A stretch of 64,000 nt of DNA, from the NCBI GenBank assembly GCA_965212135.1, contig OZ243044.1, forward strand, positions 1,488,001 to 1,552,000, given 5' to 3'. The stretch's first letter is position 1. The number at the start of each line of letters is the position of its first letter. Source of the stretch: Bin75 sp965212135 (lineage in GTDB: Bacteria > Nitrospirota > Nitrospiria > Nitrospirales > UBA8639). The notes below the pieces were generated by a model, which did not search any database, had not been told where the DNA came from, and saw only the letters and a list, made by a program, of their open reading frames with translations. The translations under genes and the position numbers were made by a program. This document shows positions 18,701-25,281 of this stretch, one piece after another.

Positions 18701-18890
18701 AGGCGACCACCTGCTGACACCCTACGGCGGGATGACCCTGGGGGCGGCGGATGCGCGCACGTACCGGCTAGGCAGCCGGGTCAGCCTGGCCCACCGGCTG
18801 AATATGAGTCTGGAAGGCGCCCGAAAAGGCGCGACGGGCACGATCCCGGTGGATCATGGCGTGCGGGTGCAACTGGAGTGGAACTGGTAA
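9753..18890 (+). CDS. Giant autotransporter adhesin with VCBS, Ig-like and CARDB-type repeats
   Basis: 3045 residues. A signal peptide (RAAALAVALFALTLLPAQ, cleavage near AAAQ) is followed by CARDB-like domains (about 30-430 and 560-680), a PPC-type domain (about 440-556), a cadherin-like beta-sandwich (about 798-896), and alternating He_PIG, VCBS and Ig-like repeats from about 900 to 2560. The last ~400 residues (from about 2640, NVKSLLGRSAFALPL) form an autotransporter beta-barrel ending in an aromatic residue (LEWNW). It is therefore a type V secreted surface protein, probably an adhesin, with the repeats exposed outside the cell. No protease or catalytic motif is visible. The gene is preceded by the C13 leader ORF and followed by inverted repeats. 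ATG 9753 has GAGG nine bases upstream. Confidence 0.9.
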   Translation: MAGRGIMCRAAALAVALFALTLLPAQHAAAQVNLAIGALTSSEDSVRTGGPDYTLTATVTNSGDAAPVGSVFVDYYVDIVNRRDFSRADRVDVVEITTLTASGGAVPSFVAAASSVTPSTRNPRPLYHFACIRTNDNDLNSCTPTIEVELTAAAGIYLLINQISGLPGSNRIIGTHDTFTARVNVLNRGDAGTPPVDMDVYQVRQTAAQAAANEVPPLGAISALTPVASGQARGIGGVGNIRATNNGEAIITIAVPATPGVYYYYSCVRTPPAPPHPTAQETCFRASASVTVVEPPNPPGVRFALVNTPGDRTLTLSPGDTTFSGNVSVINDGPDAVAANSIILRFYRSADATLTRDTTTFAGTNGDTLTATTVTITNDYAVDQQRAHGGTFPLPPLRPGETFNYIVCADHPSDTNFENNCADSTTRGDHIAVTVSGMFDDFAGDTGTTGRFPLTEITGEIELAGDTDWFAFTGLTAGNTYSLSLTEHFDGRGILSPVLTLRNAAGDALATADESGENIDGRAFQAINAYLLPDADVYVEVSGGGNAVGTYRLSGSFIGVADLTVAVTRANADPVPAGGDFDLTYVVSNSSEPGLRGSTLATVMRYYRSTDAEITTADTIVQTGTPPANVETAIPALGRAETFNGDGGQETITLTIPGGGVSGTIYYGACVVPAFGEFDDDNNCSPGVAVAITTPASITATNPDPLVENTLNGATLEVTLAVGTYAASLTPSDFTLTTIISRPTVSVVRDSDTQATLTLVYDGTDFDMDETIQVFVLPPAHSGTGTLDAGTVTVTAIVENNVATLSALALSGGVSLTPPFDSGTFMYTAAAANSVTDLVVTPTATDDFATIAVNGNAVDSGAAAAAIALTAGMATDIDVLVTASDGAATRSYRLAVTRSTVPDVTCALGGPAMPATLTVTFGDRITLVGHPNGPSQLGELIWRSNPLGIGTFIDDVDTHSAIWTAPATDQDAFTLEYGSLGKSDTCTVAVTVTGPLTFADAVIAPQIYPATTDVGTVTLPVISGGDGGTITYTLAPALPAGLTFDGDATPPAITGAPEAITAEADYTYTAAETGGDTVELDFTLEVTAAPITITGGGGGPSDLAATVVEDSEAFGDATGTLTITNPNPGGSDEFVAITASDPEGMGTYGDFTIAADTGVWTYTLDNADDDTNALDALVIVPDVFTVAAAADNTVTQVITISVTGANDAPTATITAPAEGTQVNFDAMVTLTATGSDPDTADTGDTLSYQWSAAPDTGSFGNAAAASTTWTAPASGTDPVILTLTVMDDATTPLSGTATVTVNPVAVTVTFGAGGTTGGVTEDDPAANTATGTLDVTSSDGNNDVVAQTDTPGTYGAFSITAGGVWTYTLDPANTVINALAAGETLDDPFTVAAEANTAATVVITITITGANDAPTVVISAPTEGMQVNFNSAVTLTATGADPDTGTTLTYQWSATPNTGSFADPTAEDTTWTVPASGTTPVTLILTVRDDATPSLTGTAQVMVNPRAAPPVDVTCAEGGPAMPATLSVGFGGQVTLQGFTPPFGAPLLWRTQPPGIGAFAGPRSRTIWTAPTHDPGAFNVVYSTGGTSATCTVAVTLSGPLSFAAAFAPQTYQLGIDVGTVTLPVVSAGAGAATYALTPALPAGLTFDGDATPPTITGTPEAIAAEANYAYTATTAGGALDLPFTLEVTLQTITINAATAADTAGAVTEDAATDTVTGTLTITNPNPAPNDSVEFVAITASEGMDSLGTFTITAAGAWTYTLDNADDDTNSLAASEGVSSTFTVVAAADNTVTQNIIITITGANDAPTARITAPAMGAEVSYNGVLTLTGSTSSDPDISDTPDTLTFAWDDGSETTGTFGDTSAADTTWTAPSTGTLGGITLRLTVTDSSGATSNTTVIIQLVALTITFADDTTGAVTEDGDLTDTGALTVTSSDPTGSTDVTPLTDEDGDYGLFSIAAGGAWTYTLGGNPDNETAVNALPGPGAGGIADNVASGAEVTDTFTVTAAAGGTPQDVVITITGANDPPTAVISAPLPNAQVDFGATVTLTGSATTDPDTDLAGDLGYSWSASPPGRGSFTDSNGREGIWIAPATVGAVTLRLTVTEVFFPGTRDITEVTVNPVAVSVAFTGSVITGAVVEAGTSAGTTTATGALTVVTASDNTNVVVQTDQPGTYGMFSITAPGAWTYTLDNENAATNALTGGQVVTDTFTVTASVNPAATVDITITITGANDAPEVTISAPTPPMTGTFSVVSGRQVTLRATATDPDIGATLAYAWTTSPANQGTFAGETSANTTWDTPTVTEDTPVTLTLTVSDNAPSNPATGTATFDLTVTIGPSVAGNGIDDGDATTTADNPLMLTPATFDAATGVTTGGIACGMLTVSNIPTDQSTGNPASVVHRITDQPPRGIVTIVDDCALTSNVGDNWNYQLDNSLDTAINLGPTDSATDSFGIETTVGDITINSVISVSLPSGTFPDDSPIIVFAGGSSMTVDEGEMDVTLDASGTRDPEDGQSGLGFTWTQDAADDVQVTLSGANTDTATFTAPDERTILNFDLMVTNTNGPSATATLTVRVGRSQFDNVHRAILPEVTRAMMDTTVSAIARRTEQAAADHDASGGATFSLGGQSTLADVLQSNGEALNTGAFNVKSLLGRSAFALPLNQAGGPLAGVTLWGNGAYRNLSGNSATVDWDGDLFGATVGGDAWLTDTLLTGLAVSWADGIFDYTDRSGTDPAPGTYQATLTSLHPYVSTSLLDGQVTLWATGGYGWGEVEITDTADPTADGTVTADTRLATAAVGGAGRLLNQPGLLTPDGTTTVRVKAEALTTAIKAEQQGDRLAGLTTDARRLRLTLEGSHEQPLPHGAHLTPSVGVGLRHDAGDGRTGTGAEVSGGLRYAHPALRLTLESRGRVLLAHGGDYDDWSVSGRVTLAPGAQGQGLAVTLEPTYQTTTSASGLAQLWEHGTANRPAPSGPTTPQGLMDATVAYGLPVGDHLLTPYGGMTLGAADARTYRLGSRVSLAHRLNMSLEGARKGATGTIPVDHGVRVQLEWNW
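12459..16740 (+). repeat. Tandem VCBS/Ig repeat array inside the autotransporter
   Basis: Five VCBS units each contain a near-identical stretch encoding VWTYTL or AWTYTL (near 13223, 13838, 15018, 15632 and 16296). Units are about 615-665 bases apart except where a He_PIG block is inserted. A larger unit beginning DVTCA-GGPAMPATL (12459) recurs at 14287, a period of about 1828 bases. High DNA similarity invites slippage and copy-number change. Confidence 0.8.
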
Positions 18891-18913
18891 AGACAGGAGT
18901 GAAGTGTCCGGCT

Positions 18914-18960
18914 CCGCCGGCCCAGTTAGACGCTGGAATCCCGCCTGCGCGGGGATGACA
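18914..18960 (+). repeat. Dispersed palindromic repeat, copy 1
   Basis: Contains CCGCCGG, TTAGACGCTGGAATCCCGCC and TGCGCGGGGATGAC. The same order of blocks occurs in reverse orientation at 19114-19179. The type (…GGAATCCCGCC…GCGGGAATGAC…) resembles widespread REP-like or dRS3-like intergenic repeats. Confidence 0.65.
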
Positions 18961-19113
18961 GCCGGGGCGGGAATGAGTGCGGAGCGGTTGTTCTTCTCTC
19001 TGGTGTCATCTACCCCAACGAACACTCAATCTCAAACACTCAACCACCGACCCACAAACATCCAACCGACACCACCAGCCGCCCTCATCAGGTGTCATTT
19101 CCCGTACTCTCTG

Positions 19114-19179
19114 CCGTCATTCCCGCGCAGAGCCTGCCCCGGCTTGAACGGGGGCGGGAATCCAGCGTCCAACCGGCGG
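19114..19179 (-). repeat. Dispersed palindromic repeat, copy 2 (inverted)
   Basis: Reverse complement shows CCGCCGG, GGACGCTGGATTCCCGCC, an insert of about 20 bases, then GCGCGGGAATGAC. It pairs with copy 1 across a roughly 150-base, G-poor spacer. The pair could form a large hairpin after the autotransporter gene and act in termination or mRNA protection. I see no gene in 18891-19270. Confidence 0.6.
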
Positions 19180-19270
19180 CGCTAGCCGCTAACTCGGGTT
19201 GACACGACTCATTGCGGCTTTTACAGTAGATTCGGTCGGTGATGAGGCGTCCGTTTCGTTGAGGATTGCG

Positions 19271-20074
19271 ATGTTTGGAACTCTTGGATTTCAAGAACTG
19301 ATCATCATTCTGGTTATTGTTCTTATCATTTTTGGAGCGGGCCGGCTTCCTCAAATTGGAGAGGGAGTAGGAAAGGCCCTGAAGGGTTTTAAGAAGGAAG
19401 TCAATGAACGTCCTCCCGCCGCGGACGAGCAAAGCGGCCAAACCGCCTTATCCCAGCCTCCCACAGACCCCGCCGCGCCGCCGTCGGTCGCCGTTCAGGA
19501 ACCGCCGGTTTCAGACCCCCCGCAGCAGCCGTATCAGCCCGGTCCCGAAAGGACTCCCGGGACGCTGGCGGCACAGGTGTATGGCGGTTTTGGGCCGGAA
19601 ACGGTTCAATCCGCTCAATCCGCCGCCACGGAACCGGTGTCGCCCGCTTCCTATCAGGAGCCGTTTCAACCCGTGACGATGGAGCAGCGCGCCGCGAGCG
19701 CCGTCCCCCAGCCGTTGGCGCAGTATCCGCCCGTTCCGCCCTCGGCCGCGCCGTCTTTGCCGGGCAAACGACCGGCCGCCATTGTGAATAAAAAGGCGGT
19801 GGCTCGTGTCCAGGCGCAACGCGCCGCCATGCGGCAAGCCAAAGCCGACGCCGGCAGGGAGTCGGCGGGGAGTGACGACCTGCAATCGCTTGGGGAAGGA
19901 TTGGGCGGCGCCTTGCGAACGTTTCGTGAGGCGACGGCGGACGTGCGGAATTCCATTGATCCGGAGATGCGAACCATCCAGGCGGAGCTTGAAGCCGCTC
20001 AAAAAGAAGTTGAACAGTCCGTTGAGGCGGCGAAACAACCGCCGGTCCCGCACGATCCTCCGCCAACCACTTGA
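19271..20074 (+). CDS. tatA: TatA/TatB-family twin-arginine translocase protein with long C-terminus
   Basis: About 267 residues from ATG 19271 (GAGG seven bases upstream). The start MFGTLGFQELIIILVIVLII forms the single membrane helix; FGAGRLPQIGEGVGKALKGF is the conserved hinge and amphipathic helix of TatA/TatB. A long Pro/Ala-rich linker and a charged helix at the end (SIDPEMRTIQAELEAAQKEV) follow, more like TatB in length than the usual ~80-residue TatA. The protein helps move folded proteins across the inner membrane together with TatC, which is not in the window. TatA or TatB assignment is open. Confidence 0.85.
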   Translation: MFGTLGFQELIIILVIVLIIFGAGRLPQIGEGVGKALKGFKKEVNERPPAADEQSGQTALSQPPTDPAAPPSVAVQEPPVSDPPQQPYQPGPERTPGTLAAQVYGGFGPETVQSAQSAATEPVSPASYQEPFQPVTMEQRAASAVPQPLAQYPPVPPSAAPSLPGKRPAAIVNKKAVARVQAQRAAMRQAKADAGRESAGSDDLQSLGEGLGGALRTFREATADVRNSIDPEMRTIQAELEAAQKEVEQSVEAAKQPPVPHDPPPTT

Positions 20075-20869
20075 GTGGCATTCCGCCGCGCTTCCGTGTT
20101 GCCGACCAAGACCCGTCTCGCCCTTCTTGCCCTGTGCGTTCCCTTGGTCATGAGTTGTCAGGCGGATGCTCCCGCGGGAGATCCGCGAATGGTCACCGCT
20201 CGTCTCGTGACGTTGCTTGACGACCCGTCCGAGGACGTCCGGCGAACGGCCGCGAGCGCGCTTGGCAAGATTGGACACGCCGATGCGGCGCCGGCGCTGG
20301 TGCGGACGTTGGCCGATCCTGATCCCGCCGTTCGCGCCTACGGCGCCTGGGCTCTGGGCCAAACAGGGGAACACGTGAGCGACGGGGAGGCCGTCCGCCT
20401 TGTCGAGGCCTTGGCCGACCCGCGCCCTGCCGTCCGACGGGCGGCGGCCCGGGCTTTGGGAGCCGTCGGCCCTCGTCAACCCGTCCTTGCGTTGTTGAGG
20501 GAAGTCCTGGCCGTCGGCGCGCGCCGCAGCCGGCGCGCCGTTCTCGAAGCCTTCACGCAGCTTGAAGTCCAAAGCGCCTATGCGGATTTGCGGCGTGCCT
20601 TGACGGATACGGATCCCGCCGTGCGACAGGGCGCCCTTGCCGCGTTGGGTGAGTTGGCCGACCGTCGGGCGCTCGTTGATTTTCGGCGGCGACTCCTGGT
20701 TGACCCCGAGGCGGGGGTGCGCGCCGAAGCCGCCTACCGACTGGGTAAATTGGGAGACGCCGGGGACGTGCCCGCCCTGGAACGGGCGGGCCAACACGAT
20801 GCGGCGCCCTCGGTTCGCGTGTGGGCGGCCTGGGCTACGGCCGCCATTGCCGACGCGGGAGGCACGTAA
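20075..20869 (+). CDS. HEAT-repeat lipoprotein
   Basis: 264 residues from a GTG immediately after the tatA stop. The N-terminus is a lipoprotein signal (LALLALCVPLVMSC, the lipobox Cys being in VMSCQ). The rest is five to six PBS-lyase/HEAT-like repeats, e.g. DPSEDVRRTAASALGKIG, DPDPAVRAYGAWALGQTG and DPRPAVRRAAARALGAVG. Such repeats form a curved protein-binding surface. Direct abutment to tatA suggests cotranscription; a role as a periplasmic scaffold is inference. Confidence 0.82.
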   Translation: MAFRRASVLPTKTRLALLALCVPLVMSCQADAPAGDPRMVTARLVTLLDDPSEDVRRTAASALGKIGHADAAPALVRTLADPDPAVRAYGAWALGQTGEHVSDGEAVRLVEALADPRPAVRRAAARALGAVGPRQPVLALLREVLAVGARRSRRAVLEAFTQLEVQSAYADLRRALTDTDPAVRQGALAALGELADRRALVDFRRRLLVDPEAGVRAEAAYRLGKLGDAGDVPALERAGQHDAAPSVRVWAAWATAAIADAGGT

Positions 20870-20883
20870 GCCGCGCTGCCCGG

Positions 20884-22881
20884 CTATTCGGCTTGCGTAT
20901 CCACCAGGAGTCCGATGGCCCGGTGAATCTCAACGCGAGTGCCGAGCAGCACCACGATGTCCTCGGCTTCAAGAACGGTTTTGTCGGCCGGGTTGGAGTG
21001 CGTGGTCCCGGCGCGCATCAAGGCAATGACGGCCGCGCCGGTTCTTGGCCGAATGGCCAGCTCTCCGAGTGAGCGGCCGAGGGCCGGTGAATCTTCGTCA
21101 ATGCGGCAGGTTTCCACTTCCACGTCCGGAGACGTTCCGGCCCGACGCTCGTGAATCAGTTCCGACAGTTCCCCGCGGCGGAGCAGCGCGTAGCCTTCGC
21201 GCCGGATTTGTTCGGCCTTCTCAAGAATGACGTTTTTGGGAATTTGGAACGATTGCAGCACCAGGCATGAGATTTCAATGGACGTTTCAAATTCTTCGGG
21301 AAGAATTTCGTCGGCGCCCAGTTGCCGCAATTCTTTGATCTCTTTGAGATACCGCGTCCGCACAATGATATGAATTGAGGGGTTCACATGTTTCGCCAGT
21401 TGGACGATGCGGCGCGTCGCAAAGGGGTCGGACGTGGCGACCACCAGGACTTTGGCGTTTTCAATTTGGACCTGATGCAAGACCGTTGGATTGGCGGCGT
21501 CGCCGTATTGAATGAGTATCCCCGTCGCCATGGCTTGCTGCACCACTTCTCCCCGGAGCTCCAGAACGACGTAGGGAATCTCGAACTCTCGAAGCACGTG
21601 CGAGAGGTTTCGTCCGTTCAAGCCGTACCCGACAATAATGACGTGATCCCTGGCTTTGAATTGCGGGACGTCCGCGCGCAGCGAGACCCGCCCGGGGAGC
21701 CATTGGTTCAGCCGTTGAATGGCTTCCGCCCGGCGCGCGATTCTGGGGGACCATTGGATCAAAAACGGCGTGATGGTCATGGTCAGGACCGAGACCGCGA
21801 GAAAGATATTGTACGTCGCATGGTCCAGAATGTCGGCCGTGAGTCCTTCCTGCGCGAGGATGAACGCGAATTCTCCGACTTGTGCCAGCGCCACGCCGGC
21901 CAGGATCGCCGAGCGAAGCGGGGCGCCGGCCGCCAAGACGGCGGCGGCTCCCGTCACAAATTTTCCGATGACGACCGCCGCGACCAGGGTCATGATCAGC
22001 AGCGGGTGTTCCATGACCACTCTGGGGTCCATGAGCATGCCTATCGAGACAAAGAACAGGCTGTTGAAACTGTCGCGAAACGGAAGAATTTCGGCGAGGG
22101 CCTGATAGCTGTACTCTGATTCGGAGATGAGGAGTCCGGCGATAAAGGCTCCGAGCGCCAGGGACAGCCCGACCAGCGAGGTCAGCCAGGCCGTCCCCAT
22201 GCCGAGGACCACGATGGTCAGGATAAATAATTCCCGGCTTTTCGTCCGCACGATATGTTCAAGGAGTTTGGGAACGGCGACTCTGGCGGCGATCACAATC
22301 AGCAGCACCAGCGCGAGCGATTGCCCGAGGGTGAGCAGAATGCGGCCGATGCCTTCCGCTTCCTGGCTGCCTAACAAGGGGGTCATGAGCATCATGGGTA
22401 CGACGGCCAGATCCTGAAAGATTAAAATGCCGATGGCGGCTCGTCCGTGCAGGGTATCGCTTTCTCCCCGCTCGGCCAGGGCTTTCAGCACGATGGCCGT
22501 GCTGCTCAAGGTGACCAATAATCCCCAGAAAACCGCGGTGTTGAGTTCGGTCCGCAACAGGACTCCCCCGCCGACAAACAGGAGCAGGACGCCCAACATC
22601 TGGGCCGGCCCTCCCACAAAAAACACGGTCCGGGAGGATTTCATTTTGGCCAGCGAAAATTCCAGGCCGATGGTGAACAGCAGAAGCATCACCCCGATTT
22701 CAGCCAGTGCCCGCACGTGTTCCGTGTCGGAAATGAGGTTGAGCCCGAAAGGCCCGACGAGCGCGCCGGCGACGAGAAAGCCGGCGATGGACGGCAGGTT
22801 GAGTTTTTGAAACAGGAACACCACCACAATGGACACGGAAAAAATAAGGATGACGTCCCGCAATGTGCTGATTTCGTCCAT
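20884..22881 (-). CDS. Kef-type monovalent cation:proton antiporter (CPA2) with TrkA-N and TrkA-C
   Basis: 665 residues. About 12 membrane helices span the first ~380 residues (for example FQDLAVVPMMLMTPLL and AQVGEFAFILAQEGL, typical of CPA2 antiporters). A TrkA-N Rossmann domain begins HVIIVGYGLNGRNLSHVL near residue 415. A TrkA-C domain (about 580-660) ends the protein. Members exchange K+ or Na+ for H+ and are gated by NAD(H) or other ligands on the Rossmann domain. It converges with the HEAT lipoprotein gene, 14 bases apart. Confidence 0.9.
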   Translation of the reverse strand: MDEISTLRDVILIFSVSIVVVFLFQKLNLPSIAGFLVAGALVGPFGLNLISDTEHVRALAEIGVMLLLFTIGLEFSLAKMKSSRTVFFVGGPAQMLGVLLLFVGGGVLLRTELNTAVFWGLLVTLSSTAIVLKALAERGESDTLHGRAAIGILIFQDLAVVPMMLMTPLLGSQEAEGIGRILLTLGQSLALVLLIVIAARVAVPKLLEHIVRTKSRELFILTIVVLGMGTAWLTSLVGLSLALGAFIAGLLISESEYSYQALAEILPFRDSFNSLFFVSIGMLMDPRVVMEHPLLIMTLVAAVVIGKFVTGAAAVLAAGAPLRSAILAGVALAQVGEFAFILAQEGLTADILDHATYNIFLAVSVLTMTITPFLIQWSPRIARRAEAIQRLNQWLPGRVSLRADVPQFKARDHVIIVGYGLNGRNLSHVLREFEIPYVVLELRGEVVQQAMATGILIQYGDAANPTVLHQVQIENAKVLVVATSDPFATRRIVQLAKHVNPSIHIIVRTRYLKEIKELRQLGADEILPEEFETSIEISCLVLQSFQIPKNVILEKAEQIRREGYALLRRGELSELIHERRAGTSPDVEVETCRIDEDSPALGRSLGELAIRPRTGAAVIALMRAGTTHSNPADKTVLEAEDIVVLLGTRVEIHRAIGLLVDTQAE

Positions 22882-22983
22882 ACGGTTGTTACCGGGCGGA
22901 GATGGAAACCGTGAAGGAAACGGGGTTCACGAGACCGTGTTCACGGGCGCGGCAACGGTCGTTGAACGCGTGGAGCGGTGCGC

Positions 22984-23607
22984 TTACGAACACAGGTCCT
23001 GAAAGAGCCAGGGCGCTTCCCGTGTTCGGCGTGCTTCGTAGGCGGCAATCTCGTGTTCGCGCCGGAGGGTCAACCCAATGGTGTCCAATCCCTCCAGGAG
23101 ACACCGTTTGCGAAAAGGGTCAATGGCAAACCGGAACGCGTCGCGCGGCGGCGTGGAGACGGTTTGGTCCGCCAGGTTGATCGTCGCGCACAGCCGGTCC
23201 TCCGCGTACACGCGCGCAAAGAGCCGTTGAATGGCTTGCGCCTCCAGGACCACCGGCAACATGCCGTTTTGAAAACAGTTATTATAGAAAATGTCGGCAA
23301 ACCCCGGAGCGAGAATGACGCGAATCCCGTAATCCAGCAGCGCCCAGGGCGCATGTTCTCTGGACGAACCGCATCCAAAATTATCGCGGGTGAGGAGAAT
23401 GGTGGCATCGGCGTACCGCGGTTGATTCATAAAGAAACCGGGGTCCGGCGAACCGTCGGCGCGCGTGCGCCAGTCCGCAAAGAGTCCTTCTTTCAACCCC
23501 GTGCGATGCACGGTCTTGAGATACTGTTTGGGAATGATCTGGTCGGTGTCAACGTTCACGCGATCCAGCGGAGCGATGTATCCCGTATGGGTGGTCAATG
23601 GTTCCAT
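22984..23607 (-). CDS. leuD: 3-isopropylmalate dehydratase small subunit
   Basis: 207 residues from ATG 23607 (MEPLTTHTGYIAPLDRVNVD), overlap-free and 14 bases downstream of leuC; a TTG at 23631 would overlap leuC. Characteristic blocks are NVDTDQIIPKQYLKT, NFGCGSSREHAPWAL and DPFRKRCLLEGLDTI. With LeuC it isomerises 2-isopropylmalate to 3-isopropylmalate in leucine synthesis. leuB is not adjacent. Confidence 0.95.
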   Translation of the reverse strand: MEPLTTHTGYIAPLDRVNVDTDQIIPKQYLKTVHRTGLKEGLFADWRTRADGSPDPGFFMNQPRYADATILLTRDNFGCGSSREHAPWALLDYGIRVILAPGFADIFYNNCFQNGMLPVVLEAQAIQRLFARVYAEDRLCATINLADQTVSTPPRDAFRFAIDPFRKRCLLEGLDTIGLTLRREHEIAAYEARRTREAPWLFQDLCS

Positions 23608-23621
23608 GTCCGAGAGTCGGG

Positions 23622-25028
23622 TCAGGCCCAATGCCGAACGTCCACAAAATGTCCGGCGATGGCCGCGGCCGCGGCCATCGCCGGGGAGACGAGATGCGTG
23701 CGGCCGCCCTTGCCCTGCCGCCCTTCAAAATTCCGGTTGCTCGTTGACGCGCAACGCTCGCCGGGCCGGAGCACGTCGGCGTTCATGGCCAGGCACATGC
23801 TGCAGCCGGAGTTCCGCCATTCGGCGCCGGCCGCCCGAAACAGTTCATCCAGGCCTTCTTCTTCCGCTTGCTTTTTGACCAGGCCCGAACCGGGAACGAC
23901 CATCGCCTGAACGCCGGGGGCCACTTTTTTCCCCTTAAAATAGGACGCGGCCAGGCGTAAATCTTCAATCCGTGAATTCGTGCATGAGCCGATAAACACC
24001 CGGTCAATGCGGATATCCACCATGGGCGTTCCGGGCCGGAGGGCCATGTATGCCAGCGCGCGCGCCGCGGCGTCCCGCCCGTCGGCGTCGGGAAAGGATT
24101 GCGGGTCCGGTATGGCGCCGTCCACGCCGGTCACCATGCCCGGATTCGTTCCCCACGTGACTTGCGGCGAAATGTCTTCCGCCGTGATCGTAACGCACCG
24201 GTCATAGGTCGCGCCGGGGTCCGTGCGCAACGTGTTCCAATGGTTGACGGCCCGGGTCCAGAGCGGTTCGACCGGCGCCATGGGCCGGCCCTTGATGTAG
24301 GAGAAGGTGGTCTCGTCCGGTGCGATCATGCCGGCGCGAGCTCCTCCCTCAATCGCCATGTTGCACAGGGTCATCCGGCTTTCCATTGATAAGGAGCGAA
24401 CCGCCTCGCCCGTGTATTCCACGACGTACCCTGTTCCGCCGGCGGTGCCCATGGTCCCGATAATGGCCAAGGCCATGTCTTTGGCCGAGCAATGCGGGGA
24501 GAGGCGGCCGTCAACGCGGATTTCCATGGTGCGGGGTCGTTTCTGGATCAAACACTGGGTGGCCAGGACGTGTTCAACTTCACTGGTCCCGATGCCGAAC
24601 GCCAACGCCCCCAACGCCCCATGTGTGGAGGTGTGGGAATCCCCGCAGACCAGGGTCATGCCGGGCAGGGTCAGCCCCTGCTCCGGACCAATCACGTGCA
24701 CGATGCCTTGACGCACGTCATCCATGGAGAACATCGTCACGCCGGAGTCGGCGCAATTGTGTTCGAGCGTTTGAATCTGAATGCGGCTCAAGGGGTCCGT
24801 CGTATCCAGCCCGCGGTCGGTGGTCGGCACGTTATGATCCGGCACCGCCAGCGCCGCCCCAGGCCGACGAGGCCGTCTCCCGGCGCGCTTGAGCCCTTCA
24901 AAGGCTTGCGGAGAGGTCACTTCGTGGATTAAGTGCCGGTCAATATACAGCAGGGTGGCGCCATCCGTGTCTTCGTGAACCGTATGACGTTCCCAGATTT
25001 TGTCCACAAGGGTCTGTGCGGCCATCAT
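23622..25028 (-). CDS. leuC: 3-isopropylmalate dehydratase large subunit
   Basis: 468 residues, the standard length for the bacterial enzyme. The three cysteines that hold the 4Fe-4S cluster lie in FIGSCTNSRIEDLR and SGCSMCLAMN. Other landmarks are VVPGSGLVKKQAEEEGL and CGDSHTSTHGALG. The open frame extends to 25295, but AAGGAAGAC directly precedes the paired ATGs at 25028/25025, so the start is there. The following leuD starts 14 bases after the stop. The upstream region to 25281 is the divergent promoter region shared with mreB. Confidence 0.95.
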   Translation of the reverse strand: MMAAQTLVDKIWERHTVHEDTDGATLLYIDRHLIHEVTSPQAFEGLKRAGRRPRRPGAALAVPDHNVPTTDRGLDTTDPLSRIQIQTLEHNCADSGVTMFSMDDVRQGIVHVIGPEQGLTLPGMTLVCGDSHTSTHGALGALAFGIGTSEVEHVLATQCLIQKRPRTMEIRVDGRLSPHCSAKDMALAIIGTMGTAGGTGYVVEYTGEAVRSLSMESRMTLCNMAIEGGARAGMIAPDETTFSYIKGRPMAPVEPLWTRAVNHWNTLRTDPGATYDRCVTITAEDISPQVTWGTNPGMVTGVDGAIPDPQSFPDADGRDAAARALAYMALRPGTPMVDIRIDRVFIGSCTNSRIEDLRLAASYFKGKKVAPGVQAMVVPGSGLVKKQAEEEGLDELFRAAGAEWRNSGCSMCLAMNADVLRPGERCASTSNRNFEGRQGKGGRTHLVSPAMAAAAAIAGHFVDVRHWA

Positions 25029-25281
25029 GTCTTCCTTTTTGCGAGGAACCACTATGGCGCAGAGTGGGCGCGGCGTGCAACCCGATCCGCAGGCCGGATT
25101 GTGATACTTAGGATTTTCTACTTCTATTCGGGAGACATGCCGGCCGCGGCGGCGAGAGGCGGCACGGAGCCGGGGCCGCTTTTCCGAACGGCGGGCCATG
25201 GTCATTTGAGATTGTGTGAGGAGGTCTGCTAAACTTTGCCGGTCAGGCGTAGGTTGCGGCATCCACGAAAGTGAAACGATT

